Shown in pieces: positions 46,798 through 55,730 of a stretch of 64,000 nt of DNA. Origin of the DNA: Bacillus gobiensis. GTDB lineage: Bacteria > Bacillota > Bacilli > Bacillales > Bacillaceae. The notes under the pieces are model-generated. The model had not been told where the DNA came from. It worked only from the letters and a program-made list of their open reading frames with translations, and did no database searches. The stretch's first letter is position 1; every line of letters starts with the position of its first letter. The stretch spans positions 1,550,190 through 1,614,189 of the forward strand of contig NZ_CP012600.1 in assembly GCF_001278705.1 (NCBI RefSeq). The letters run 5' to 3'. A program made the position numbers and the translations under genes.

Positions 46798-47256
46798 CTA
46801 TTGGGCATGTAAAGCAGAAGAAATCGTTTCAATACCCTCTATACCTTGATACAGATGCTCCGGCAGAAGCTTTACGACCAGTTTCCCGTCTCTTTCAACA
46901 GCTCCTCCGAAATAATCGGCAGGGGTCGAGCGTATGGACATTGTTTTTACATCACTTGCTTCCATCTCTATGATGTCATCTGCACAAGAAACGAGGCAGC
47001 CTAACGTGCCATACGCAGAAGATAGCAACAAAAGCTTGCTTTCTTCATCCTGCACGATCGGCCGATGGGCAACAACTGTCCCTAAATCGATGACTGGGAC
47101 AAGCTCCTTTCTAATTTGGGATACCCCGAGAATTTCTTCAGGAAACCCACCAATCGGAGTAATTGTGCCAGGCAATTCAATTGACTGAATTTTACTTATA
47201 TCCACGAGAAATAATTCATTATGAATATGGAACAAAATTGCTTTAAACGTCCCCAT
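46798..47256 (-). CDS. CheW-like domain protein
   Basis: A 152-residue protein consisting of one CheW domain: FHIHNELFLVDISKIQSIEL, then GVSQIRKELVPVIDLGTVV and LVSCADDIIEME. CheW couples chemoreceptors to the CheA kinase. No other chemotaxis gene is in view. It lies 13 bp after yqjE in the same direction and probably belongs to its transcript. I do not recall a counterpart here in B. subtilis. Confidence 0.85.
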   Translation of the reverse strand: MGTFKAILFHIHNELFLVDISKIQSIELPGTITPIGGFPEEILGVSQIRKELVPVIDLGTVVAHRPIVQDEESKLLLLSSAYGTLGCLVSCADDIIEMEASDVKTMSIRSTPADYFGGAVERDGKLVVKLLPEHLYQGIEGIETISSALHAQ

Positions 47257-47269
47257 TTTCTTCCCTGCC

Positions 47270-48391
47270 TTATCTTGGATTTACTGTGCTTTCTGCTATC
47301 GCTACCACAAGTTCAGCTGTTTTCACAAGCTCCTCGATTGGCATTTTTTCATTTTTCGTGTGAATCTCTTCATAACCGACAGCCAAATTAACAGTTGGAA
47401 TGCCATGACCAGCAATTACGTTGGCGTCACTGCCTCCGCCGCTCGTCAGAAGCTCGCAGCTTCGCCCGATTTTTTCCGCTGCCTGCTTAGCTACTTCAAC
47501 TACTAAGTCACCGTCCTGATATTTAAAACCTGGATACATAATGTCAATATTAACTTCAGCTCTTGCTCCCATTTCCTCTGCTGCTTGTTCGAAGGCGTTT
47601 TTCATTTTTTGAACCTGAGCTTCCATCTTTTCCGCGTCCAACGAACGAGCTTCAGCGAGAATATCCACCTGATCGCAGACGATATTTGTTTGAGTACCGC
47701 CTTCAAATCTGCCGATGTTTGCAGTCGTCTCACTATCGATTCTTCCAAGCGGCATTTTTGAGATGGCTTTCGAAGCAACTGTTATTGCAGAAATCCCTTT
47801 TTCAGGAGCCACGCCGGCATGGGCTGTTTTACCGTAAATCGTTGCTTTTACTTTTGCTTGTGTCGGTGCCGCAACGATAATATTTCCTACTTTTCCGTCT
47901 GAATCAAGAGCATAGCCATATTTTGCAATTAGTAGTGATGGGTCAAGCGCCTTTGCTCCCAATAGCCCTGATTCTTCGCCAACCGTAATGACAAATTGAA
48001 TTGTTCCATGCGGAATCTGCTTTTCCTTCAGAACCCTGATTGCTTCCAACATAGCAGCAAGCCCTGCTTTGTCATCAGCACCCAAAATTGTCTTTCCGTC
48101 TGTTTTCACGTATCCTCCCTCAATGACAGGCGTCACTCCGTTTCCTGGAACGACTGTGTCCATATGAGAAGTGAAATAAATCGCATCTGCATCAGTTGTA
48201 CCTTCAAGAGTACAAATAAGATTGCCTGCTCCATGGCCGGTAATTGATGTCGTATCGTCTTCAATGACGGAAAGACCAAGATCTTGAAACTTTTTCTTTA
48301 AAACTTTGCAAATTTCAGCTTCGTGCTTTGTTTCCGAGTCTATTTGAACAAGCTCTAGAAATTCTTCTATTAATCGTTTTTCATCGATCAC
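47270..48391 (-). CDS. yqjE: M20 family tripeptidase-like peptidase YqjE
   Basis: A 373-residue zinc aminopeptidase of the PepT-like M20 group. Metal ligands are in TSHMDTVVPG, ILGADDKAG, TVGEESGLLG and ALDSDGKVG. The dimerisation domain carries YGKTAHAGVAPEKG. The GTG start has GGGAGG eight bases before it. It follows yqjD by 18 bp, as in B. subtilis. Confidence 0.92.
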   Translation of the reverse strand: MIDEKRLIEEFLELVQIDSETKHEAEICKVLKKKFQDLGLSVIEDDTTSITGHGAGNLICTLEGTTDADAIYFTSHMDTVVPGNGVTPVIEGGYVKTDGKTILGADDKAGLAAMLEAIRVLKEKQIPHGTIQFVITVGEESGLLGAKALDPSLLIAKYGYALDSDGKVGNIIVAAPTQAKVKATIYGKTAHAGVAPEKGISAITVASKAISKMPLGRIDSETTANIGRFEGGTQTNIVCDQVDILAEARSLDAEKMEAQVQKMKNAFEQAAEEMGARAEVNIDIMYPGFKYQDGDLVVEVAKQAAEKIGRSCELLTSGGGSDANVIAGHGIPTVNLAVGYEEIHTKNEKMPIEELVKTAELVVAIAESTVNPR

Positions 48392-48409
48392 TTTGATAAC
48401 CTCCCAAAT

Positions 48410-49951
48410 TTATAGCGGAATGTTTCCGTGTTTTTTTAAAGGTCTCATATCACATTTGTTTTTCAACATTTCCAAGGCATGAATCAGCATTTTTCTGGTT
48501 TCACTCGGCTCAATAATATCATCTATCATCCCAGCTTCTGCGGCTTTATATGGATTGGCAAATTGTTTCCGGTACTCTTGAATTTTCTGTGTCCTGGTTC
48601 CATCAGGATCATCGGATTGCTCGATTTCCTTTGCATAAATGATAGAGGCTGCTCCCTCAGGTCCCATGACTGCGATTTCGGCATTTGGCCAGGAAAATAC
48701 AAAATCAGCCCCGATCGCTTTACTGTTTAATGCAACATATGCCCCTCCGTATGCTTTCCGCAAAATCACGGTGATCTTAGGGACAGTGGCTTCCGCATAT
48801 GCATATATGATTTTGGCTCCATGTCTGATAATGCCTTCGTGCTCTTGCTTAATGCCCGGAAAAAAACCTGTAACATCTTCAAATGTAATCAGAGGAATGT
48901 TAAAAGAATCACAAAACCTGATAAATCGGGCAGATTTATCAGCAGCATCAATATCCAGGCTGCCTGCCAATGTTTTCGGCTGATTGGCAATGATACCTGC
49001 CGCCTCGCCATTTACTCGAGCAAAACCGATGACAATATTTTTGGCGAAGTTCTGTTGTACCTCCATAAACGAGGCTATGTCAACGATCTCTTCAATCACT
49101 CTCCTGACATCATAGGTTTTGCAGCTTTCTGTCGGTACTAGCTCGGACAGGGCTGGCCGATCATGATTTTCGTCTGGAATGATTGAAGCACTGGGAGGCT
49201 TTCTCTCAAAATGCTGCGGCAAATAAGTAAGGAGTTTTTTTACCTTTTCTAATAGCTTTTCCTCAGTTCTCTCAAAAAAATGGGCATTTCCACTAATCGA
49301 ATTATGTACTTGAGCACCACCAAGACTCTCTGAGCTTATATGCTCACCAGTGACAGCTTCAATGACTTTAGGACCAGTGATAAACATATTACTCGTTTTT
49401 TCGGCCATAAAAACAAAATCAGTCATTGCCGGTGAATAAACCGCTCCGCCTGCACAAGGTCCTAGTATGACAGAGATTTGCGGAATGATACCCGAGTAAA
49501 GGACATTACGGTAAAAAACTTGTCCGTATCCATCTAATGATACCACACCCTCTTGAATTCTCGCACCACCTGAATCGTTCAAACCGATGAAGGGTGTTTT
49601 GTTCGATGCAGCAAGATCCATGACAGCCGCTATTTTCTTCGCATGTACCTCTCCAAGCGTCCCGCCGTAAACTGTGAAATCCTGAGAAAACAGATACACT
49701 GGCCTTCCGTTTATTTTCCCATAGCCTGTGACAACGCCGTCTCCGGGATAACGGGTTTTTATTCCGGGATCCCTGCTCTCCATGAATGTATACAGTTCCA
49801 CGAACGAATCTGGATCTAATAAGAAATCGATTCTTTCTCTTGCCGTCAGCTTTCCTTTTTGCATCTGCCGATCAATTTTTTGTTCGCCTCCGCCGGCCTC
49901 AGCCAACCTTCTTTTTTCATACAGCTTAGTTAGATGATCGTACATATCCAC
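48410..49951 (-). CDS. yqjD: Acyl-CoA carboxylase carboxyltransferase subunit YqjD
   Basis: A 513-residue biotin-dependent carboxyltransferase of the propionyl/methylcrotonyl-CoA carboxylase beta type. It shows LTARERIDFLLDPDSFVEL, NDSGGARIQEGV (first oxyanion hole) and GPEGAASI (second site). The start is either a GTG at 49951 with GGAG nine bases before it or the ATG two codons later. No biotin carboxylase gene is in the window, so its partner subunit lies elsewhere. Confidence 0.9.
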   Translation of the reverse strand: MDMYDHLTKLYEKRRLAEAGGGEQKIDRQMQKGKLTARERIDFLLDPDSFVELYTFMESRDPGIKTRYPGDGVVTGYGKINGRPVYLFSQDFTVYGGTLGEVHAKKIAAVMDLAASNKTPFIGLNDSGGARIQEGVVSLDGYGQVFYRNVLYSGIIPQISVILGPCAGGAVYSPAMTDFVFMAEKTSNMFITGPKVIEAVTGEHISSESLGGAQVHNSISGNAHFFERTEEKLLEKVKKLLTYLPQHFERKPPSASIIPDENHDRPALSELVPTESCKTYDVRRVIEEIVDIASFMEVQQNFAKNIVIGFARVNGEAAGIIANQPKTLAGSLDIDAADKSARFIRFCDSFNIPLITFEDVTGFFPGIKQEHEGIIRHGAKIIYAYAEATVPKITVILRKAYGGAYVALNSKAIGADFVFSWPNAEIAVMGPEGAASIIYAKEIEQSDDPDGTRTQKIQEYRKQFANPYKAAEAGMIDDIIEPSETRKMLIHALEMLKNKCDMRPLKKHGNIPL

Positions 49952-50189
49952 TTTACCTGTCTCCTTTCCTATCGGTTTCATATAAGAACACAGCGAGTAG
50001 ATCCGGGAGATATACAATATCTATAAAATTTGTTTCTTCATTCAAATCGTCTGCTTCTATAACATATGCAAACATTCACTAATATTTGTACTGATCCTGC
50101 TTTTTCATATTTTTGCTGAATCGGAATTTCTAAACACGGTTAAAATCTAAATATCCTGCCGGGCCATATTTCATCACATCTTGTCATGC

Positions 50190-50218
50190 TTGTCCTATGA
50201 TAAAAAACAAGATAAAAT
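50190..50218 (+). promoter_or_regulatory. Promoter of the Prli42-like gene
   Basis: TTGTCC (50190-50195), 17 bp and TAAAAT (50213-50218) on the plus strand, 31 bp before the start codon. The rest of the gap 49952-50249 shows nothing else I can name. Confidence 0.6.
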
Positions 50219-50249
50219 AAGAGAAAGCAATTTGAACGGAGGTTGTAAA

Positions 50250-50342
50250 ATGCAGCGAAAGGCAATAAAAATAATGGCGATCATAATGGCTGCAATCATG
50301 TTAATCAGCACGTTGTTAACCGGAGCGGCCTTATTTTTATAG
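50250..50342 (+). CDS. prli42: Prli42-like membrane miniprotein
   Basis: A 30-residue peptide, MQRKAIKIMAIIMAAIMLI followed by STLLTGAALFL, with GGAGG seven bases before the ATG and a strong terminator after it. A basic N-terminus, one membrane helix and a STLLTG...LF ending are the pattern of Prli42. In Listeria that miniprotein anchors the stressosome to the membrane, and relatives exist widely in Bacillales. Identification rests on this short pattern and on the clear transcription and translation signals. Confidence 0.78.
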   Translation: MQRKAIKIMAIIMAAIMLISTLLTGAALFL

Positions 50343-50346
50343 AACG

Positions 50347-50383
50347 AAAAAGCCTGACACAGTTCTTGATGTGTCAGGCTTTT
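50347..50383. terminator. Bidirectional terminator between the miniprotein gene and yqjA
   Basis: AAAAAGCCTGACAC and GTGTCAGGCTTTT form a 13-bp stem with a 10-nt loop and flank the yqjA stop. Confidence 0.88.
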
Positions 50384-50386
50384 CTA

Positions 50387-51361
50387 TTAGGCATCCTTGA
50401 GTTTTTTTGCGGGTTTTAATCCTTTAAAATAGCTTTTGATAACAAGGTACTGCTCCATCTCGCCAATAAAATGGAACAGTGCTGCCCTCACTTCAAATTC
50501 CTCTCGTGTTTTCGGAAGCGGCATGTCTTTGAATTCCTCTCGCATTTCGCACAATTCCCGCAAAAACTTATGGGCAGTATTGCCCGGATGAATATGCTCT
50601 TTTAAATCTCGGATGAACACTGCAATTTTTTTGCTTTGTTCACCCGAAATGGGAATAGAGGTTAAAATCGGTAATGAGCGTTCGATGATCTCGAACTGTT
50701 TTTCGCGCATTTTAAAATAATGGTAATATAAATTTTCATGCCGCATCATATGATTTTCAACATCTCGGAATGCTAAACTTTTTGCTTTATTGATATGGTC
50801 GTGCGTTTTATGAATTTCCTTTCCTGTCCAGTCCTGTTTTCCTGTTAAAAGATAGTTTTCAATCTTCTCGAATATTTCAGCGAAATCGTCCTCTATTTTT
50901 TGCTGATAAGCCTTTAAATCTTTTTCAAGATTAGGCATATAGAGGTTCATAACCAAGGCAAAGATGATACCGATGATAAGCAGCATCAGTTCATTTTTTA
51001 TCAGCGATAACGTAATCCCGTTTGACATATATAAATGCAGAATAATGACAGAGCTAGTTACGACGCCTTCTTTTACTTTAGTATATACGGTCAACGGAAT
51101 AAATAATAAGATTAAAATCCCTATAGCGAAAGGGTTATACCCGAGAAATTCAAACACAAGATAAGATAATATTATGGCAATACAACATGCGGCAAATCTT
51201 GCCCATGATGCTTGTAGTGATCGTTTTTGAGTAACTTGGATACAAAGAATCGTAATGATTCCGGCTGAAGCAAAATTGTGCAAATTCAATAATTGGGCTG
51301 TAAATATGGCCAAGGCCGTACCCAATGCAGTTTTTACCGTTCGGTAACCTATTTTAAACAT
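50387..51361 (-). CDS. yqjA: YqjA family membrane protein (aromatic acid exporter family)
   Basis: A 324-residue protein with an N-terminal membrane half (about six helices in residues 10-140, including YRTVKTALGTALAIFTAQLL) and a cytoplasmic helical C-terminal half. This is the layout of the aromatic acid exporter (ArAE_1_C) family. The ATG at 51359-51361 has AAAGGG upstream. Substrate unknown. Confidence 0.85.
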   Translation of the reverse strand: MFKIGYRTVKTALGTALAIFTAQLLNLHNFASAGIITILCIQVTQKRSLQASWARFAACCIAIILSYLVFEFLGYNPFAIGILILLFIPLTVYTKVKEGVVTSSVIILHLYMSNGITLSLIKNELMLLIIGIIFALVMNLYMPNLEKDLKAYQQKIEDDFAEIFEKIENYLLTGKQDWTGKEIHKTHDHINKAKSLAFRDVENHMMRHENLYYHYFKMREKQFEIIERSLPILTSIPISGEQSKKIAVFIRDLKEHIHPGNTAHKFLRELCEMREEFKDMPLPKTREEFEVRAALFHFIGEMEQYLVIKSYFKGLKPAKKLKDA

Positions 51362-51630
51362 TATAAACCCTTTCTGTGCTGTCAATTTAAATTTTCATTT
51401 CAAATTTGGCAAAGACTATTCTAAACGATTTTTCACAAAAAGTCTTGCTTATTTTATCCTTGCTTTAGAAAAAATTTAAGATAGTCTTAGAACAATTGTT
51501 TACCATGGTTAAACTTGTTGGGCTCAGCACAGCTGTCACGCTACTTCAAGTGGGATTGCAGCATCCATAAAAATCAATAACAAACTTTGGTTTGCAAGTG
51601 TTTTCACTATTATTATTAGCCCATTATCAT

Positions 51631-51660
51631 TTGCAATCAAAACTTTTTTCTTTATATAAT
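51631..51660 (+). promoter_or_regulatory. Promoter of the opuA operon
   Basis: TTGCAA (51631-51636), 18 bp and TATAAT (51655-51660) precede opuAA by about 67 bp. A dyad CAAAC-TTTG-GTTTG (51581-51594) lies upstream and might bind a regulator. The remainder of 51362-51727 is AT-rich, and I see no gene in it; a 19-codon frame at about 51504 lacks a ribosome binding site. Confidence 0.6.
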
Positions 51661-51727
51661 AACAAAGTTGCCGATTTTTGCTTCTAATTGGAAAAACTAA
51701 AATATCTATTTCTAGTGAGGTGTGTAA

Positions 51728-52933
51728 ATGGAACCAAAAGTAGTAGTAAATAACGTAACAAAGGTTTTCGGCAAATCGAAGCGAAACGCCATAAAATTAC
51801 TCGAGGAAGGTTATTCGAAAAATGAAATCTTAAAGGAAACGGGAGCAACGGTTGGAGTCAATAAAGCCAGCTTCGAAATCTATCCTGGTGAAATTTTTGT
51901 CGTAATGGGCCTTTCCGGAAGCGGAAAGTCAACGCTTATCCGTATGTTAAATCGATTGATCGAACCGACAATTGGCCATGTTTTGATTGATAACGAAGAC
52001 ATTGTAAAAATGAACGCTCAAGCTTTAAGAGACGTCCGGAGGAAAAAGATAAGCATGGTTTTTCAGAACTTTGCTTTATTTCCTCATAAAACGGTTCTAG
52101 AAAATACGGAACATGGACTTGTCATCCAGAAGGTTCCTGCTGCAGAACGAAAAGAAAAAGCCAGACAAGCATTAGAGGTCGTAGGACTTAAAGGGTACGA
52201 AGATCAATACCCTTCCCAATTAAGCGGGGGCATGCAGCAAAGGGTCGGACTTGCCCGGGCTCTTACAAGCGATACAGACATTTTATTAATGGATGAAGCG
52301 TTTAGTGCTTTGGACCCATTAATTCGCAAAGACATGCAAAGTGAGCTATTAGAGATTCAAGAAACGATGAAAAAAACAATTATTTTTATTACTCACGATC
52401 TTGATGAAGCTTTGCGAATCGGTGACAGAATTGCTTTAATGAAAGACGGCAGTGTGATTCAAATCGGAACACCTGAAGAAATCATGATGAATCCTGCAAA
52501 TGAATACGTAGAACAGTTCATTGAGGATGTGGATCTCTCGAAAGTCTTAACGGCTTCTCATGTTCAAAAACAGGCGGAACGAATTACTCCTGACCGCGGT
52601 CCGAGGGTAGCACTGCAAATCATGAAGGAGCAAGGATACTCAAGCATATTCATCGTAGATCGAAAACAAAAACTGCTGGGTGCCATCACTGCTGATGACG
52701 CATCGAATGCAGTCAAAGAAAACAAATCGGTTGAAGATGTGATGCAAAAGGATATCGTTACAGTTCATGAAGATACACTGCTTGCGGATGTAATAGATGC
52801 CCTTTCGACTTCAGCGCTTCCACTTGCTGTAGTTGACGCGGAAAACCGATTAAAAGGCGTGATTATCAGAGGGGCTGTAATTGGAGCTCTCGCCGGCAAT
52901 AAAGATGATTTGAACGTAAAGGAGGAGATTTAA
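51728..52933 (+). CDS. opuAA: Glycine betaine/proline ABC transporter ATPase
   Basis: A 401-residue ABC ATPase of the osmoprotectant (OpuA/ProV) type. Walker A GLSGSGKST is at residues 61-69, the signature LSGGMQQR near 165 and Walker B ILLMDEAFSALD near 186. Two CBS domains follow in the C-terminal 120 residues, which sense ionic strength in OpuA. GAGGTG precedes the ATG. The stop is directly followed by the start of the next gene. Confidence 0.95.
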   Translation: MEPKVVVNNVTKVFGKSKRNAIKLLEEGYSKNEILKETGATVGVNKASFEIYPGEIFVVMGLSGSGKSTLIRMLNRLIEPTIGHVLIDNEDIVKMNAQALRDVRRKKISMVFQNFALFPHKTVLENTEHGLVIQKVPAAERKEKARQALEVVGLKGYEDQYPSQLSGGMQQRVGLARALTSDTDILLMDEAFSALDPLIRKDMQSELLEIQETMKKTIIFITHDLDEALRIGDRIALMKDGSVIQIGTPEEIMMNPANEYVEQFIEDVDLSKVLTASHVQKQAERITPDRGPRVALQIMKEQGYSSIFIVDRKQKLLGAITADDASNAVKENKSVEDVMQKDIVTVHEDTLLADVIDALSTSALPLAVVDAENRLKGVIIRGAVIGALAGNKDDLNVKEEI

Positions 52934-54667
52934 ATGGGGCTGCCAACTTTACCAGTAGCTGAATGGGTTGATGCCCTAGTGACCTGGATTGTCACGAATT
53001 TCGGTGGTTTTTTCAATTTGGTCAGTAACATAACTGAATCCTTCTTAACCAGCCTTGAAAAAGTATTGGGTTTAGGTCCGTCTTGGGTACTCATTATTTT
53101 GCTAACATTATTAGCGTTTTACACAAGCCGGTGGACAGTTGGACTCTTTACACTTATAGGGTTATTATTAATCGAAAATTTCGGATTATGGGATGCAATG
53201 GTAAGTACGCTTGCCTTAGTACTTGCGTCTGTTGTCATAACGATTATATTAGGAATCCCGCTTGGTATATGGGCTTCCCACAATGATAAAGTAAAGCAAA
53301 TCGTAACACCAATACTGGATTTCATGCAGACAATGCCTGGATTCGTATATCTCATTCCAGCCATCCTCTTTTTTGGAATAGGCGTAGTACCTGGAATTAT
53401 CGCTTCTGTGATTTTTGCGATACCTCCAACTATACGGTTAACGAATTTAGGTATACGAGAAGTTCCAAAAGACTTAATTGAAGCTTCGAACGCATTTGGC
53501 TCGACCTCTTGGCAAAAGCTATCGATGGTGCAGCTGCCGCTTGCTGCTCCAACCATTCTTGCAGGGGTAAACCAAAGTATCATGCTCTCATTATCCATGG
53601 TCGTAATTGCTTCATTGGTTGGTGCACCCGGATTAGGTGCGGAAGTCTATCGTGCTGTTACTCAAGTTCAGGTAGGAGAAGGCTTCGTAGCCGGATTATC
53701 AATTGTTATCATTGCAATTATTATGGACCGGATTTCTCAAAACTTACGAAAGCCAGCCTACGGGAAAGCCATTTCTAAAGCTTATGTTTACGGGTTTTTT
53801 GCCCTCGTAATCGTCGTATCGTTTATTGGTGTTTCGTTCGCCGAAGGGCAAAAAGGAAATGGACCTGCAGGATCAGCAGGTGAAGAGGTGAATTACCAGA
53901 TCACTGGAATTGATCCAGGCGCCGGACTCATGAAAGCTACAGAAAAAGCGATGGCCGATTATGGTTTGGAAGGCGACTGGACATTAAAAGAAGGTTCTTC
54001 GGCTGCGATGACCGCACAACTGCAGAAGGCTTACGATCGTCAGCAGCCAATTATTGTCACAGGCTGGACCCCACACTGGATGTTTAGCAAATACAAATTG
54101 AAGTATTTGGAAGATCCAAAAGGTTCATTTGGCGAGAGTGAAGCGATCAATACAATGGTAAGAAAAGGATTGGATCAAGAAGCTCCAGGAGCATACAAAA
54201 TTCTCGATCAATTCCATTGGGAAGCTTCTGACATGGAAGAAGTCATGAGGGACATTCAAGAAGGAACGAAGCCTGAAGAAGCAGCAAAAAAATGGGTGAA
54301 AGACCATCAAGACGCTGTTAAGAAATGGACAGATGGTGCTCAAAAAGGAAACGGCCAGAATATTACGTTAGTCTACGTGGCCTGGGAGTCTGAAATCGCC
54401 AGTACCAATATAATTAGTGAGGTACTAAAACAGTCTGGATATAACGCATCAATGAAACAAGTAGAGGCAGGTCCGATGTTTATCAGTGTAGCTAATGGAA
54501 GTGCAGACGCTTTAGTTGCTGCATGGCTGCCGACTACCCATGAAGATTATGTTAATAAGTATAAAAACCAATTAGTAGATCTTGGTCCAAACCTGGAAGG
54601 TACTAAGCTTGGTCTGACAGTTCCAGAATATATGGATATTGATTCAATTGAAGATCTAAAGAAATAA
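52934..54667 (+). CDS. Fused glycine betaine permease and substrate-binding protein (OpuAB-OpuAC)
   Basis: A 577-residue fusion. The first 310 residues are the OpuAB-type permease, with the EAA-like loop IEASNAFGSTSWQKLSMVQLP. From about 318 (VNYQITGIDPGAGLM) a complete OpuAC-type binding domain follows. Trp residues for cation-pi binding lie in TGWTPHWMF, VAWESEIAST and AAWLPTTHEDY. In B. subtilis these are separate genes, while Lactococcus has a fusion. The binding domain thus stays tethered outside the membrane. It directly abuts opuAA. Confidence 0.93.
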   Translation: MGLPTLPVAEWVDALVTWIVTNFGGFFNLVSNITESFLTSLEKVLGLGPSWVLIILLTLLAFYTSRWTVGLFTLIGLLLIENFGLWDAMVSTLALVLASVVITIILGIPLGIWASHNDKVKQIVTPILDFMQTMPGFVYLIPAILFFGIGVVPGIIASVIFAIPPTIRLTNLGIREVPKDLIEASNAFGSTSWQKLSMVQLPLAAPTILAGVNQSIMLSLSMVVIASLVGAPGLGAEVYRAVTQVQVGEGFVAGLSIVIIAIIMDRISQNLRKPAYGKAISKAYVYGFFALVIVVSFIGVSFAEGQKGNGPAGSAGEEVNYQITGIDPGAGLMKATEKAMADYGLEGDWTLKEGSSAAMTAQLQKAYDRQQPIIVTGWTPHWMFSKYKLKYLEDPKGSFGESEAINTMVRKGLDQEAPGAYKILDQFHWEASDMEEVMRDIQEGTKPEEAAKKWVKDHQDAVKKWTDGAQKGNGQNITLVYVAWESEIASTNIISEVLKQSGYNASMKQVEAGPMFISVANGSADALVAAWLPTTHEDYVNKYKNQLVDLGPNLEGTKLGLTVPEYMDIDSIEDLKK

Positions 54668-54669
54668 TT

Positions 54670-54705
54670 AAAAAAGCGTGATGAACTTTCATTCATCACG
54701 CTTTT
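54670..54705. terminator. Terminator after the opuA operon
   Basis: AAAAAAGCGTGATGAA and TTCATCACGCTTTTT form a long stem; it also serves the convergent alkyltransferase-like gene. Confidence 0.88.
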
Positions 54706-55032
54706 TCACGTTGTATCAGCTATATTTTTTGGATGATGCTGATATTCGTCAAGATTGATTGCGATCTCGCTATTAAATTCAATCCCTTCGCTTTCCAACG
54801 CTGATTTTTGGGAGAAAAAGAGTTCATCTTCTTTTATCCCTATTTCCCCTTTCGAATTGATCACGCGATGCCAGGGAAGCTTGTGTTTTTTGCTCATGGA
54901 GTGAAGTACTCGAACGACTTGTCTCGCAGCTCTTCGATTTCCAGCCAAAGCCGCAATTTGGCCGTATGTCATTACTTTTCCTGATGGAATTTGTTTAATA
55001 ATTTCAACAACTCTTAATGTAAAGCCCTCCAA
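54706..55032 (-). CDS. Alkyltransferase-like protein (ATL)
   Basis: A 108-residue protein with the DNA-binding domain of O6-alkylguanine alkyltransferase (KVMTYGQIAALAGNRRAARQV). The active-site motif is PWHRV, with Trp54 in place of the catalytic Cys of PCHRV. Such ATL proteins bind O6-alkylguanine and hand the lesion to nucleotide excision repair. The TTG at 55030-55032 has AAAGGAG seven bases upstream. It follows brxB on the same strand. Confidence 0.87.
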   Translation of the reverse strand: MEGFTLRVVEIIKQIPSGKVMTYGQIAALAGNRRAARQVVRVLHSMSKKHKLPWHRVINSKGEIGIKEDELFFSQKSALESEGIEFNSEIAINLDEYQHHPKNIADTT

Positions 55033-55100
55033 ACGACAGACTCCTTTCAATAAAAAAACTCCCAAGCCTAATAAGCGGCCTGTGGAGCTAATAGTCAAAT

Positions 55101-55541
55101 TTATACTTCTTCACAATGTTCTTCAAAGGCAGCTTGGAGCTTATTTACTACTTGCATCGGATCATAGCCTTCAATCTCATGTCTTTCAACCATAGTTACA
55201 AGTTTCCCGTCTTTTAATAAGGCAAATGAAGGTGAAGAAGGTGGATACCCTGTAAAATAGCCTCTTGCTTCAGCTGTCGCATCTTTATCCTGTCCTGCGA
55301 ACACGGTCACCAAATGATCCGGACGTTTATCAAAATGGATTGAATGATGGGCTGCAGGCCTGGCAATCCCTCCTGCGCATCCGCACACTGAATTCACCAT
55401 AACAAGCGTCGTTCCTTTTTTAGCAAAAGCTTCTTTTACTTCTTCTGGAGTTTTTAGTTCTGTATATCCGGCAGAGACAATTTCCTGTCTTGCTTGTCTG
55501 ACCACGTCATTCATAAACAAATCGAAATCGATATTATTCAA
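55101..55541 (-). CDS. brxB: Bacilliredoxin BrxB (YqiW)
   Basis: A 146-residue DUF1094 protein with the redox motif NSVCGCAGG (Cys53, Cys55). Bacilliredoxins remove bacillithiol from S-bacillithiolated proteins in the cytosol. The start is TTG with GGAGAGGT before it. The neighbourhood (bkd genes, BmrU) matches that of yqiW in B. subtilis. Confidence 0.94.
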   Translation of the reverse strand: MNNIDFDLFMNDVVRQARQEIVSAGYTELKTPEEVKEAFAKKGTTLVMVNSVCGCAGGIARPAAHHSIHFDKRPDHLVTVFAGQDKDATAEARGYFTGYPPSSPSFALLKDGKLVTMVERHEIEGYDPMQVVNKLQAAFEEHCEEV

Positions 55542-55730
55542 GCTGACCTCTCCTATTCCATTTCTATTATCTCTCTATCATATCAGGGAACCGAATAAAA
55601 TCCAAATGACTAAGCTTAGGCTATATTTGTGTTTTTTTGTATACTCCTTAAATATGCAGTTTTTCTCTAATCATGCTATTCATTCACTTGAGACAATGAT
55701 CCATCATAAAAAAAAGAAGAAAATAAAACC

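Noticed and set aside
51504..51563. A 19-codon frame MVKLVGLSTAVTLLQ... upstream of opuAA
   Set aside because: No ribosome binding site, no promoter fit, and it lies in an AT-rich regulatory stretch. It could be a remnant of a lost gene but nothing supports this.
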